From assembly GCA_041690995.1 (NCBI GenBank), contig JBEPVM010000005.1, positions 1 to 57,838 on the forward strand: a DNA stretch of 57,838 bases. Reading direction: 5' to 3'. Both the position numbers and the translations under genes were made by a program. Each line of letters starts with the position of its first letter. Position 1 is the first letter of the stretch. Origin of the DNA: UBA4722 sp041690995. Its GTDB lineage: Bacteria; Pseudomonadota; Gammaproteobacteria; DSM-16500. The notes under the pieces were generated by a model that was given only the letters and a program-made list of their open reading frames with translations, was not told the DNA's origin and did not search any database. This document shows, one piece after another, positions 17,256 through 25,960 of the stretch.

Positions 17256-19367
17256 TTAATGAGATAAAAATTGCGACAATTCTATCGTGCGTTTTACTAC
17301 TCCCTCCGACTCCCCGTCAAAAACTTTAAAAAGCTTCTCTTTCACCGCATCGGCTTTCCCAAACACATTATGATATTTTATCTCATATTTATTATCGCTG
17401 TATTTTCTTGCACAGAATAAGCCAACACCGATGCCAATGCTGCCTGCAAGCACTGCAGCTGAAATAGGAGATACAGCCACATATCCGATGGCCAACCCCA
17501 CCCCTAACGCAATGGCCAGGGTAGCAAATAAAGTACTCATTGCTATTTGGAACTTCTGAGAGAGAAATAGAACTCCAATTAACTCTTCTTTGAGTCCTTG
17601 CTCACAGGCCTGCAATTGTTTTTTGGTTCTCAGATTTCCTTTTTCAATTTCCGCTACTATGTTTTTCATTATGTACTTAATAATTTTTTGCTTAGTTTTA
17701 TCTTGTATTTCTTTCTCTTCTTTTAATACGTGAAAAAAATCTGCAATAGCTGGATATGCCTTCTGACATTCTTCAGTGGAAGGTTTAGTTAAAGAAGCAA
17801 GAACAAAATCTGCAGCACTAAACGCTACATTTAAATCCTCTATCTCTATTATTTTTTCTTTTAATAATTGGCTTAAAATATTTTCAACAGTTTTCTTTAG
17901 AACGTTTCCCATGCCGCTAGATGAATCGAGAACGCATTCAGCAAAAGTGCCGCCTACACAGTGAACAATTTTCAGTGGACCACCCATTGTATACGTTGGT
18001 AAATCAATGATATCCCACTGATTTAATAATCCTCTGGCTAGAGAATGAAAACCATCGTAAACCTGCTTTTTGATGCCTGGATCGAATAAAAGATACGATT
18101 CATACAGTTGCTTTAAAAAAAATAATTTTTGCAAGGAAATATCTTTTGAAAAATCTCCTTTATAATAACCTTCCACTATTTCTTTAAAAGAAGAAAGATT
18201 TTGTTTTGGTTTTCCTGAAAGAATCCCGTCTTCTCCAAAATTCTCTATTATCTTTTCACATAAATGGATCCAAGAAGGAATTAGGTCATGCGAATGCGTA
18301 TCCTCACTTCTTTCTGCTTGTTTACTTTCTTCTCCTTTACTCTCTTCTTCATTTTCCTTTAAAGCAGCTATTTCCATCTTTTTCAGAGACAACCATATCC
18401 CTAATTCTATCAATATGTGATGCGGCATTTTTTTTGTGCTATTACGCGCTGAAAGCACTCGGTGAGATTGGTCAGATTGATTTATGCATTTTAGAATCTT
18501 TTTTGCTATTTTAAACCTTCCATACAAAATAGCAAAATGCAACGCAGTATTACCTTCATAATCGCTTTCATAAAAAGAAATGCTGGCACCATATTCGTCG
18601 AGTAACGATACAATCTCCTTCTCTTCATCAAGAGACGGACATTCCTTAATTCTCTTCATAAGCTCCGTTCCGCCATTATGAGAGTGAACATGTCGATTCA
18701 AAAAAGAACCCGGAACAGAAGGATAATCAATTTTAGGGTATGTTAATTGATGCAACTCCATAACTTCTTTTTTGGAAAAATGAGCACGTATATCCTCTAA
18801 TGGAGTACTGCCATTTTTTTTACGGAGATAAATTAACTCTTGTACAACGTCTTGCGCAACATCTGCTTCCAAAATAGTTTTACAAATATAATATTCTTTT
18901 CCGCAAGCAGCAAGGTGGAGAGCAGTGTTATTTCCTTTGTCTTTAGCTGATAATAAATCCTTATCATTGGCCTCCAAGTTTCTAAGGCTCATTAGAATAA
19001 ATTTAAATAGCGGTGCAATTGTTGTTTTGTTATTTTTTTTTATGCGCTTATAAAGCGTTACCAAAAAAACCAGAAAGTGAGAAGGAAGCGGCTTAACTGA
19101 TTTAAAGTCTGCTAATTCCTTCTGATCAGGGAATGTCTCTGGTTGCTCTTTTACTATACGAACCGCGTCTTTAAGGCTATTCTTCTCCATAGCATCCCAT
19201 AATTTTTTTATTGCCTCACATCTCTTTATTTTTTCTAATGCCCGTTTTTTGTCTTCTGCATCTTCGCCTATTTTTTTGGGAGGCAGATCAAGTTGGTGTG
19301 TAAACGTGCGAGTCCGAGGTTTTACTTGTTGGTTGCCATCAGAAATATTACCTTCATTTCTAAACAT
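17256..19367 (-). CDS. Ankyrin-repeat protein with C-terminal hydrophobic hairpin
   Basis: A 703-aa protein. Ankyrin-type units are visible at about 142-175 (KGNNTALHLAACGKE), 185-208 (KNGSTPLEDIR) and 268-300 (EGNTALHFAILYGRFKIAKK). The middle is helical and charged with a Glu/Lys-rich stretch. Near residues 607-652 is a hydrophobic hairpin (ATLAIALGVGLAIGYVA, VSPISAAVLAGSIGIGVGLF), followed by a charged tail. AGGA eight bases before the ATG at 19367 supports this start. Ankyrin proteins of this build are often Dot/Icm effectors in Legionellales; no secretion evidence is visible here. The hairpin resembles those of the proteins at 38791 and 40534. Confidence 0.75.
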   Translation of the reverse strand: MFRNEGNISDGNQQVKPRTRTFTHQLDLPPKKIGEDAEDKKRALEKIKRCEAIKKLWDAMEKNSLKDAVRIVKEQPETFPDQKELADFKSVKPLPSHFLVFLVTLYKRIKKNNKTTIAPLFKFILMSLRNLEANDKDLLSAKDKGNNTALHLAACGKEYYICKTILEADVAQDVVQELIYLRKKNGSTPLEDIRAHFSKKEVMELHQLTYPKIDYPSVPGSFLNRHVHSHNGGTELMKRIKECPSLDEEKEIVSLLDEYGASISFYESDYEGNTALHFAILYGRFKIAKKILKCINQSDQSHRVLSARNSTKKMPHHILIELGIWLSLKKMEIAALKENEEESKGEESKQAERSEDTHSHDLIPSWIHLCEKIIENFGEDGILSGKPKQNLSSFKEIVEGYYKGDFSKDISLQKLFFLKQLYESYLLFDPGIKKQVYDGFHSLARGLLNQWDIIDLPTYTMGGPLKIVHCVGGTFAECVLDSSSGMGNVLKKTVENILSQLLKEKIIEIEDLNVAFSAADFVLASLTKPSTEECQKAYPAIADFFHVLKEEKEIQDKTKQKIIKYIMKNIVAEIEKGNLRTKKQLQACEQGLKEELIGVLFLSQKFQIAMSTLFATLAIALGVGLAIGYVAVSPISAAVLAGSIGIGVGLFCARKYSDNKYEIKYHNVFGKADAVKEKLFKVFDGESEGVVKRTIELSQFLSH

Positions 19368-19503
19368 ATATAATTCCTTCAAATCATAGGTACAGGCGAT
19401 CATGCATTTTATTTAAAAGATGAATAAATGTCCAGGCTTTTTGTTTTAAATTGATGCAATAACCTCAATTCCGTCATTTTTATCAGAAAGTTATTTAATA
19501 TTA

Positions 19504-22053
19504 TTAAAATTCAGCTCTTTGCTTCAATTGATACAATAATTCCAGTGCCTCTCTCGGCGATAACTGATCAGGATGAGTGTTTTTTAATAATTCAATCACT
19601 GGATTTTCACGTGTCACTGAAAAATTATTTTCTGATAGTACCGTGGGCGTGTGGGCGTTATTTTCTAAATTATGTAGTTTTTGCTTTGCTATCTGAATCA
19701 CTTGGCGTGGAATACCTGCTAATTGCGCGACTTGAATCCCATAGCTTTGATTAGCTGCGCCTGATTTGATTGTGTGTAAAAAAATAATTTTTTCGCCCTG
19801 CTCTATTGCATCAAAATGTTTGTTTTTTACAATAGATAACTCATCTTCTAATGCCGTTAATTCGAAGTAATGCGTTGCAAATAAAGTAAATGCTTTTATC
19901 TCACGCGCTAAATATTCCGCGCAGGCAAAAGCTAAAGATAATCCATCAAACGTGCTGGTGCCTCGGCCAATCTCATCCATTAATATTAAACTACGCTCTG
20001 TGGCATTATGCAAAATAGCGGCTGTTTCTGTCATTTCAACCATAAATGTGGAACGACCACTCGCTAAATCATCTGCTGCACCTATACGCGTAAAAATGCG
20101 ATCTACCAACCCAATGCGTGCGGATTTTGCTGGAATAAAGCTACCGATATGCGCTAATAATACGATCAAGGCCGTTTGTCGCATATAAGTAGATTTACCG
20201 CCCATGTTGGGTCCTGTAATCACTAACATGCGTTCATGTTGATTTAACATAATATCATTCGGGATAAACGGTTGTTCTAAAACAGTTTCAACAACAGGGT
20301 GTCGCCCCGCCGTAATGACTATTTCAGAAGTGTCTATTAATTCTGGACAACATAAATCTAAACTATCCGTGCGTTCAGCCAAATTAGTTAGTACATCTAA
20401 TTCTGCTAATGCTTGCGCTGATTTTTGTAAATGAGTTAAATCAAGTAAGATAATCTCTAATAACGCATCATATAATATTTTTTCAAGCACTAACGCATTA
20501 TCACGACTGCTTAACGCTTTATCTTCATAAATTTTTAATTCAGGCGTAATAAATCGCTCTGTATTTTTTAATGTTTGACGACGAATATAATCTGCAGGTG
20601 CATGCTCGGCCTGCAATCGGCTAATTTCAATATAAAATCCATGCACGCGAGTATACCCTACTTTTAAGGTAGAAAGTCCTGTGCGTTTTTTTTCGCGTTC
20701 TTCCATTTCAAGTAAAAAATCCCCTGCATTTTCACTCAAATTTAATAATTCATCCAGCTCTGCGTCATATCCTTTTGCAATGACACCGCCATCACGAATC
20801 GTGATCGGTGGATTTTCAACAACCGCTTTATTCAATAAATCATATAATTTAGGATAGTCACTGATATTTTTTGCTGATTCTTTCAGTAATGGCGATGTGA
20901 ATACCATTAACTGTTTTTGTAAGGCAGGCAATACACTAAGCGTATGACGTAATTCTGTTAAATCACGTGGACGTGCTGTTTTTAATGCAATACGTGTGAC
21001 AATTCGTTCTAAATCGCCCACGCTACGTAATAGTTCATGTAATGCTAAATACTGTCGATCCATTAAAAGATTTTTAATACTGTCCTGGCGCGCATGCAAC
21101 ACAGCATGATGACGCAACGGTTGCTGAATCCAGCGTTTTAATAAACGACTTCCCATGGCTGTCGCTGTATAATCAAACACTGATGTTAATGTATTTTCCT
21201 GGCCACCCGATAAATTCGTGACTAATTCTAAATTACGTCTTGTTGTTGCATCTAAAATCACTGTGTCATCACGGCGTTCGACACAAAGTCTACTCACATG
21301 TGCCAATTGGCCTTGTTGCGTTGTTTTTGCATACTGTAATAAGCAACCCGCAGATGACAATGCAACGGACATCTCTTGGCAACCAAATCCTGCCAGATCA
21401 TGCGTTTGCATTTGCTCTGTCAATAAACGTATAGCTGTTTCAAGATCAAATTCCCAAGAGGGGCGGCGACGTATGCCTGAACGCGTCAATGTCAGTGCAA
21501 AATCTTCACTGATTAATAATTCAATAGGATTTAATCGTTCTAATTCACTGAATAAAGCATCTTGCCCTTCGACTTCTAATAAACTAAATCGACCACTACT
21601 CATATCCAATATTGCGATACCAAATTTTTCTTTTTCAGCATGGAGGGAAACCAAAATAGTATCTTGATTATTTTCTAAGAATGCCGCATCACTGACTGTG
21701 CCTGGCGTTAATAGACGGACGACTCGACGTTCTACGGGGCCAATACTTGTTTTAGGGTCACCGATTTGTTCGCAAATTGCAATACTTAACCCTTGCCGTA
21801 TCAGTTTCGCCATATACGATTCTGCCGCATGATAAGGCACACCTGCCATGGGAATTGCTCTACCAGAATTTTGCCCTCTCGAGGTTAAAGCAATATCGAG
21901 TAAACGCGCTACTTTTTCTGCATCCTCAAAAAATAATTCATAGAAATCACCTAAACGATAAAACAATAACATGTCAGGGTATTCTGATTTGATTCGCAAA
22001 TATTGCTGCATCATGGGTGTGTGTTGCTTGATCGTTTCTAATTGTTCTATCAT
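19504..22053 (-). CDS. mutS: DNA mismatch repair protein MutS
   Basis: MutS recognises mismatches and starts repair with MutL. The 849-aa protein is full length. The N-terminal mismatch-binding domain has MMQQYLRIKSEYPD and LLFYRLGDFYELFFEDA, with the Phe-x-Glu motif in YELFFEDA's neighbourhood. The core and clamp follow, and the ATPase has Walker A GPNMGGKST at about 611-619, then MDEIGRGTSTFDG and FATHYFELT. The C-terminal tail is short. A ribosome site AAGAGAAG precedes the ATG. Divergent from pncC, with a tandem 18-base repeat between them. Confidence 0.96.
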   Translation of the reverse strand: MIEQLETIKQHTPMMQQYLRIKSEYPDMLLFYRLGDFYELFFEDAEKVARLLDIALTSRGQNSGRAIPMAGVPYHAAESYMAKLIRQGLSIAICEQIGDPKTSIGPVERRVVRLLTPGTVSDAAFLENNQDTILVSLHAEKEKFGIAILDMSSGRFSLLEVEGQDALFSELERLNPIELLISEDFALTLTRSGIRRRPSWEFDLETAIRLLTEQMQTHDLAGFGCQEMSVALSSAGCLLQYAKTTQQGQLAHVSRLCVERRDDTVILDATTRRNLELVTNLSGGQENTLTSVFDYTATAMGSRLLKRWIQQPLRHHAVLHARQDSIKNLLMDRQYLALHELLRSVGDLERIVTRIALKTARPRDLTELRHTLSVLPALQKQLMVFTSPLLKESAKNISDYPKLYDLLNKAVVENPPITIRDGGVIAKGYDAELDELLNLSENAGDFLLEMEEREKKRTGLSTLKVGYTRVHGFYIEISRLQAEHAPADYIRRQTLKNTERFITPELKIYEDKALSSRDNALVLEKILYDALLEIILLDLTHLQKSAQALAELDVLTNLAERTDSLDLCCPELIDTSEIVITAGRHPVVETVLEQPFIPNDIMLNQHERMLVITGPNMGGKSTYMRQTALIVLLAHIGSFIPAKSARIGLVDRIFTRIGAADDLASGRSTFMVEMTETAAILHNATERSLILMDEIGRGTSTFDGLSLAFACAEYLAREIKAFTLFATHYFELTALEDELSIVKNKHFDAIEQGEKIIFLHTIKSGAANQSYGIQVAQLAGIPRQVIQIAKQKLHNLENNAHTPTVLSENNFSVTRENPVIELLKNTHPDQLSPREALELLYQLKQRAEF

Positions 22054-22067
22054 AGTATTCTTCTCTT

Positions 22068-22103
22068 AATCTGAAAAAATAAGGGAATCTGAAAAAATAG
22101 GAT
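22068..22103. repeat. Tandem 18-bp duplication between mutS and pncC
   Basis: The unit AATCTGAAAAAATAAGGG occurs twice in a row (22068-22085, 22086-22103, the second with an altered end). It occupies most of the 62-base divergent gap, and the second copy lies next to the pncC ribosome site. It could duplicate a promoter element or be a replication-slippage product. Confidence 0.6.
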
Positions 22104-22115
22104 TAGGGTTATAAC

Positions 22116-22613
22116 ATGACCAAGACAACCGAACAACTTGCCTCTACGCTTGGCGAACAATTAAAAACGCGCGGCTGGAAATTAGTCACTGCAGAATCCT
22201 GTACGGGCGGCGGCCTGGCGTATGCTATTACTGCTATTCCTGGCTCATCCGTTTGGTTCGAACGCGGTTTTATTACTTATAGCAATCTCTCAAAAATGGA
22301 ATTACTGGGTGTAAGTGAATTAACGCTCAATACAGTGGGCAGCGTTAGTGAAGAAACGGCGGGGGAAATGGCGGAAGGTGCTTTGCATTATAGCCAGGCG
22401 GAGGTCAGTATTGCAATCACGGGTATCGCAGGACCTGATGGTGCAACCTCAAATAAACCTCTTGGGACAGTTTGGATCGCCTGTGCAGCTACCCATACCT
22501 CTACAAAAATAACACATCATCTTTTTTCAGGTGATCGCTCTGCTATTCGAGAGCAATCTATTCAGGCCGCCTTAGAAATATTAATAAAAACATTAATTTT
22601 CAAAGAGTTATGA
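22116..22613 (+). CDS. pncC: Nicotinamide-nucleotide amidohydrolase (CinA C-terminal family)
   Basis: A 165-aa protein that consists only of the CinA C-terminal domain and deamidates nicotinamide mononucleotide in NAD recycling. The family motifs are present: LVTAESCTGGGLAYAITAIP near 22-41, FITYSN, SVSEETAGEMAEGAL, and ITGIAGPDGATSNKPLGTVW. AGGG lies seven bases before the ATG. In E. coli this gene is directly upstream of recA; here about 2.3 kb of accessory DNA separates them. Confidence 0.92.
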   Translation: MTKTTEQLASTLGEQLKTRGWKLVTAESCTGGGLAYAITAIPGSSVWFERGFITYSNLSKMELLGVSELTLNTVGSVSEETAGEMAEGALHYSQAEVSIAITGIAGPDGATSNKPLGTVWIACAATHTSTKITHHLFSGDRSAIREQSIQAALEILIKTLIFKEL

Positions 22614-22618
22614 ATATT

Positions 22619-22700
22619 TATCACGTTTTAGATACGAATAATGTGATATAAATCACTTTTTAGGAACGAATAATGTGAGAATTATCACGTTTTCGGACCG
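22619..22700. repeat. 32-bp tandem repeats upstream of the DUF4143 ATPase
   Basis: Two and a half units with 32-base period: TATCACGTTTTAGATACG + AATAATGTGATA, then AATCACTTTTTAGGAACG + AATAATGTGAGA, then TTATCACGTTTTCGGACCG, where the match ends. Each full unit starts ATCAC and ends GTGA, so it is itself a short inverted repeat. The array runs from just after the pncC stop to within 12 bases of the first possible ATPase start codon. It looks like an operator array or a leader controlling the downstream gene. Confidence 0.75.
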
Positions 22701-22744
22701 TATCTCTTGCAATGACTCAAGAAAATACGTACACTGACTGGTAT

Positions 22745-24061
22745 ATGAATCGAAACCTTTATCACAAGCTTCTCAAATGGAAAACATCTCATAACCGCAA
22801 GCCACTTATCTTGCGTGGCGCGCGTCAAGTGGGCAAAACACATTTACTGAAATTATTTGGCAAACAAGAATATGCTTCCTGTACTTATTTAAACTTTGAA
22901 GAAGATCCCAAATTAAATGATTTTTTTACGGAGCATCTTTCACCATCAGCCATACTAGAACGCCTCAGCATTTATCTCGACCAGCCATTACAAGCTGAGA
23001 ATAGATTACTGATCTTTGATGAAATACAAGAATCACCTGCCGCGTTAAATAGCTTGAAATATTTTAATGAAAAAGCCAATGAATATCATATTGCAGCCGC
23101 TGGCTCGTTATTAGGCGTTAAATTAACACATACAAAAGGATTTCCTGTTGGGAAAGTAAATTTTCTTGATCTCCATCCTTTAGGATTTTTTGAATTTTTA
23201 GATGCGCTAGGGAAAAAGAAATTACTTGAGTTCCTAATGCAACAAAATAGATTTAATCCCATTCCAGAACCTTTTCATCAGGATTTACTTTTTCTTTTGA
23301 AAAAATATATGTTCATTGGCGGCATGCCAGAAGCTATTGCGGAATATATAAAAACTCAAGATATCTTATCCGTACGAACAATTCAGAATGAAATTTTAGA
23401 TGCGTATGCATTAGATTTTGCAAAACACGCCCCCAAAGAACAACTCATGAAAATCTCTCTTATTTGGGAATCTATTCTCCCACAACTTGCAAAAGAAAAT
23501 AAAAAATTTATTTTTTCTGCATTGCGACAAAGCGCACGTGGAAGAGAGTATGAAACAGCCATTCAATGGCTAGTAGACGCGGGTTTAATTGATAAATCCT
23601 ATCATATCAATACACCTAAGCTACCTTTGGCTGGGTTCACAGATAGAAATATTTTTAAATTGTTTGTATTAGATGTAGGATTACTTTCTGCGATGAGTCA
23701 TCTTCCTGCAAAAATAATCACAAGTGAGGAAGGATTGTTTTCTGAGTTTCATGGTGCATTCACTGAAAACTTTATTGCACAGGAATTAAAGCTACAGCAC
23801 TATCCTCTTTACTACTGGACGAGCAAAGGCAAAGCCGAAGTAGATTTCATTATAGAACAAGAAGGAGCTTTATTTCCCCTAGAAGTTAAAGCGGGAATAT
23901 CACGTAAAAAGAAAAGCCTGCTTGTCTATCAAGAAAAATATCATCCTGCTTTGTTACTCCGTACCTCGCTGATGAATCTAAAAAAAGATGGGGATATAGG
24001 TAACCTGCCGCTTTATTGTATGGGGCAATTAGGCGAATTGCTTAAGAATGTGCCAAGCTAA
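22745..24061 (+). CDS. AAA-family ATPase with DUF4143 C-terminus
   Basis: A 438-aa protein of the widespread ATP-binding/DUF4143 family. The Walker A motif GARQVGKT is at 25-32, preceded by the family N-terminus NLYHKLLKW. Walker B is LLIFDEIQE at about 86-94, with SALNSLKYF-type sensor region and AGSLLGV after it. The C-terminal DUF4143 part ends with AEVDFIIEQ and FPLEVKAG, a PD-(D/E)xK-like pair. Molecular function is poorly known. I prefer 22745 because it matches the family start; an ATG at 22712 adds 11 residues and lies directly after the repeats. Neither has a clear ribosome site. An accessory gene inserted between pncC and recA. Confidence 0.85.
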   Translation: MNRNLYHKLLKWKTSHNRKPLILRGARQVGKTHLLKLFGKQEYASCTYLNFEEDPKLNDFFTEHLSPSAILERLSIYLDQPLQAENRLLIFDEIQESPAALNSLKYFNEKANEYHIAAAGSLLGVKLTHTKGFPVGKVNFLDLHPLGFFEFLDALGKKKLLEFLMQQNRFNPIPEPFHQDLLFLLKKYMFIGGMPEAIAEYIKTQDILSVRTIQNEILDAYALDFAKHAPKEQLMKISLIWESILPQLAKENKKFIFSALRQSARGREYETAIQWLVDAGLIDKSYHINTPKLPLAGFTDRNIFKLFVLDVGLLSAMSHLPAKIITSEEGLFSEFHGAFTENFIAQELKLQHYPLYYWTSKGKAEVDFIIEQEGALFPLEVKAGISRKKKSLLVYQEKYHPALLLRTSLMNLKKDGDIGNLPLYCMGQLGELLKNVPS

Positions 24062-24091
24062 AAACCTTCAGCCTATCCCTTGTATGTGAGA

Positions 24092-24117
24092 ACCCTTGCA
24101 AAAAACGCGCCACGCTA
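24092..24117. repeat. Truncated copy of palindromic repeat family 2
   Basis: The string GCAAAAAACGCGCCACGCT with preceding GAACCCTT matches the inner arm of the palindrome at 16003 (AGCCTGTCGCCCCGCAAAAAACGCGCCACGCT in two pieces), with part of the CCCCGC block missing. Its right end overlaps the vapC stop codon (24115-24117), so the toxin's C-terminus may have been set by insertion of this repeat. Confidence 0.5.
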
Positions 24118-24486
24118 AGAAAAAAACATACTTTCAGGATAATGTTTTTTATTATTTGTCGCAAGTTGATGCGTATTTATCCGAGCGGTCTCTGCAATAA
24201 AACAATCAACTATTGATAAAGTAATACCACGTAATTGATATTTATAACGATATTCCCCTGCTTTTTGAGCAAGCTCTCTCGTGATAGGTTCTATATGACA
24301 AACATTAATAAAATCTTCAGTCGCCTGTTTTTCCTGTGGGCGCATACCTGCATATAATTCATAGACTGATAATAAACTTAAAAAAGCAATTTCTTTTTGC
24401 CACAACGAAATCACCATCTTGCGCGCGTCTGGTAATCCACGTAAAAAATTAATGGCTATGTCTGTGTCTAGTAGAACAGTTTTCAA
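24115..24486 (-). CDS. vapC: VapC-type PIN-domain toxin
   Basis: A 123-aa PIN-domain ribonuclease toxin. Acidic catalytic residues are visible: D7 and D9 in LLDTDIAINFLRG, E43 in SVYELYAGM and D94 in LSIVDCFIAETA; the last site is LATNNKKHY, with Asn where many PIN domains have Asp. I start at TTG 24486 because GGGAGGGG lies about eight bases upstream and because MKTVLLDTD is the family start; longer forms lie inside the antitoxin gene. It overlaps the antitoxin by 38 bases. Its stop codon lies in a repeat fragment. Type II RNase toxin; target unknown. Confidence 0.85.
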   Translation of the reverse strand: MKTVLLDTDIAINFLRGLPDARKMVISLWQKEIAFLSLLSVYELYAGMRPQEKQATEDFINVCHIEPITRELAQKAGEYRYKYQLRGITLSIVDCFIAETARINTHQLATNNKKHYPESMFFS

Positions 24487-24718
24487 CGAATGGCCCCTCC
24501 CTTCGATTATCTTCACGACGCAGCTCATTAACAATATCAACACTACTTTCTGTTCGCTTTTCCCATTTTCCAAAACTTTGAATTGCTTTTTCAAGACGAT
24601 TTTTTTGAAGATATACCTGTAATGCTGCTTCTACGGTTGCACTAAAATTAGGGTTAAGCTTACTTGCTGCTTTTAGTACCTCTGCACTAATAGATATAGT
24701 CTTTTTTACAGTATTCAT
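24449..24718 (-). CDS. Ribbon-helix-helix antitoxin partner of VapC
   Basis: An 89-aa protein with a short N-terminal ribbon-helix-helix pattern (TVKKTISISAEVLKAAS, then FSATVEAALQVYLQKNR) resembling CcdA/CopG-type antitoxins, and a charged C-terminal part for toxin binding. It precedes and overlaps the vapC gene, the standard toxin-antitoxin order. AAGGGG is about 11 bases before the ATG. The final about 15 residues are encoded in the overlap with vapC. Imperfect palindromes lie upstream at 24734-24770. Confidence 0.8.
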   Translation of the reverse strand: MNTVKKTISISAEVLKAASKLNPNFSATVEAALQVYLQKNRLEKAIQSFGKWEKRTESSVDIVNELRREDNRREGPFVENCSTRHRHSH

Positions 24719-24733
24719 ACTTTTTAATACCCC

Positions 24734-24770
24734 TTGGTAATATGATATGTTTACCCTACTAGTAAGGAGT
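24734..24770. promoter_or_regulatory. Possible operator region of the VapBC-type module
   Basis: Upstream of the antitoxin start there is an inverted repeat GGTAA-N10-TTACC (24736-24755) and next to it an imperfect palindrome around ACTAGT (CCCTACTAGTAAGG, 24754-24767). Antitoxins of the ribbon-helix-helix type usually repress their own promoter through such sites. The symmetry is weak, so this is tentative. Confidence 0.3.
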
Positions 24771-24822
24771 ATAGTACAACATTATTAATATTACCATCTG
24801 CTTACTTCAAGACTTAATTTAT

Positions 24823-24850
24823 TTGCTTTATCTTATAAGGTGAATATAAT
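24823..24850 (+). promoter_or_regulatory. Likely sigma-70 promoter of recA
   Basis: TTGCTT (24823-24828) and a perfect TATAAT (24845-24850) are separated by 16 bases, 63 bases upstream of the recA ATG. I see no LexA-type box (CTGT-N8-ACAG) in the whole 195-base gap, consistent with Legionella-like bacteria that lack LexA. Confidence 0.65.
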
Positions 24851-24913
24851 GAGCTAGATGTATTTTCATCCCCCTATCTTTATAATCTTTTATCAATCAA
24901 GAGGATTTTACTA

Positions 24914-25960
24914 ATGCCAACGGAAGATAACAAAAAAAAGGCTTTGGACGCTGCATTAAGCCAAATCGAGAAACAATTTGGTAAAGGCTCTGTCATGCGC
25001 CTGGGCGATGTGCCAGAAGCACGAGATATTAAAACCATCTCCACAGGTTCTTTAATGCTGGATATAGCACTTGGCATTGGTGGTTTGCCCCGTGGGCGTA
25101 TCGCAGAAATTTATGGCCCTGAATCCTCTGGCAAAACAACATTGACCCTGCACGTGATTGCCTGTTGCCAACGCGCAGGTGGCATAGCCGCATTTGTCGA
25201 TGCGGAACACGCGCTTGACACGGGTTATGCAAAAAAATTGGGAGTTAATATAGATGAATTATTAATTTCTCAGCCTGACACAGGTGAGCAAGCTTTAGAA
25301 ATTACAGACATGCTGGTTCGTTCCAGCGCGGTCGATATTGTCGTCATTGACTCCGTTGCTGCCCTGACACCCAAGGCGGAAATTGAAGGCGAAATGGGCG
25401 ATTCACACATGGGCTTGCAAGCACGCTTAATGTCACAAGCACTGCGCAAACTCACCGCTAATATTAAGCGCTCAAATACCTTAGTTATTTTTATTAATCA
25501 AATCCGTATGAAAATAGGTGTAATGTTCGGTAACCCAGAAACCACGACAGGCGGCAATGCGCTGAAATTTTATGCCTCTGTGCGTTTAGACATTCGCCGT
25601 ATTGGTAATGTCAAAAATGGGGATGAAGTTATTGGTAGTGAAACACGCGTAAAAGTTGTCAAAAATAAAGTAGCTCCACCCTTCAGACAAGCTGAATTTG
25701 AAATTCTTTATAACCAGGGTATTTCACGCGAAGGCGAGATCATTGAACTAGGCGTATTACATAACCTGGTCGATAAAGCAGGCGCTTGGTTTAGCTATCA
25801 AGGCCAACGTATTGGTCAGGGTAAAGACAATGTCCGTATTTTTTTGAAAGAGCATCCTGAAATCACACAGGAAATCGAAGCCAAACTTCGCGAAAAATTA
25901 CTGCTTAACCTCAACCCTGTCACTGAAAAAACCTCAGAAACTGAGGAGACTGACGCCTGA
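24914..25960 (+). CDS. recA: Recombinase RecA
   Basis: A 348-aa DNA strand-exchange protein with all core elements: Walker A GPESSGKTT at 68-76, FVDAEHALD, the Walker B region VDIVVIDSVAALTPKAEIEG, the L1 loop GDSHMGLQARLMSQALRKLT, and the L2 region FINQIRMKIGVMFGNPETTT, plus the C-terminal domain with an acidic tail. GAGG lies about nine bases before the ATG. It has its own consensus promoter. The recX reading frame begins over its stop codon, so the two are translationally coupled. Confidence 0.97.
   Translation: MPTEDNKKKALDAALSQIEKQFGKGSVMRLGDVPEARDIKTISTGSLMLDIALGIGGLPRGRIAEIYGPESSGKTTLTLHVIACCQRAGGIAAFVDAEHALDTGYAKKLGVNIDELLISQPDTGEQALEITDMLVRSSAVDIVVIDSVAALTPKAEIEGEMGDSHMGLQARLMSQALRKLTANIKRSNTLVIFINQIRMKIGVMFGNPETTTGGNALKFYASVRLDIRRIGNVKNGDEVIGSETRVKVVKNKVAPPFRQAEFEILYNQGISREGEIIELGVLHNLVDKAGAWFSYQGQRIGQGKDNVRIFLKEHPEITQEIEAKLREKLLLNLNPVTEKTSETEETDA

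Noticed and set aside
17256..19367. Transposon or phage origin of the ankyrin gene
   Set aside because: No integrase, transposase, terminal repeats or att-like duplications are visible around it.
22619..22700. CRISPR-like array before the DUF4143 ATPase
   Set aside because: The units are contiguous with no unique spacers and only two and a half copies, and no cas genes are present.
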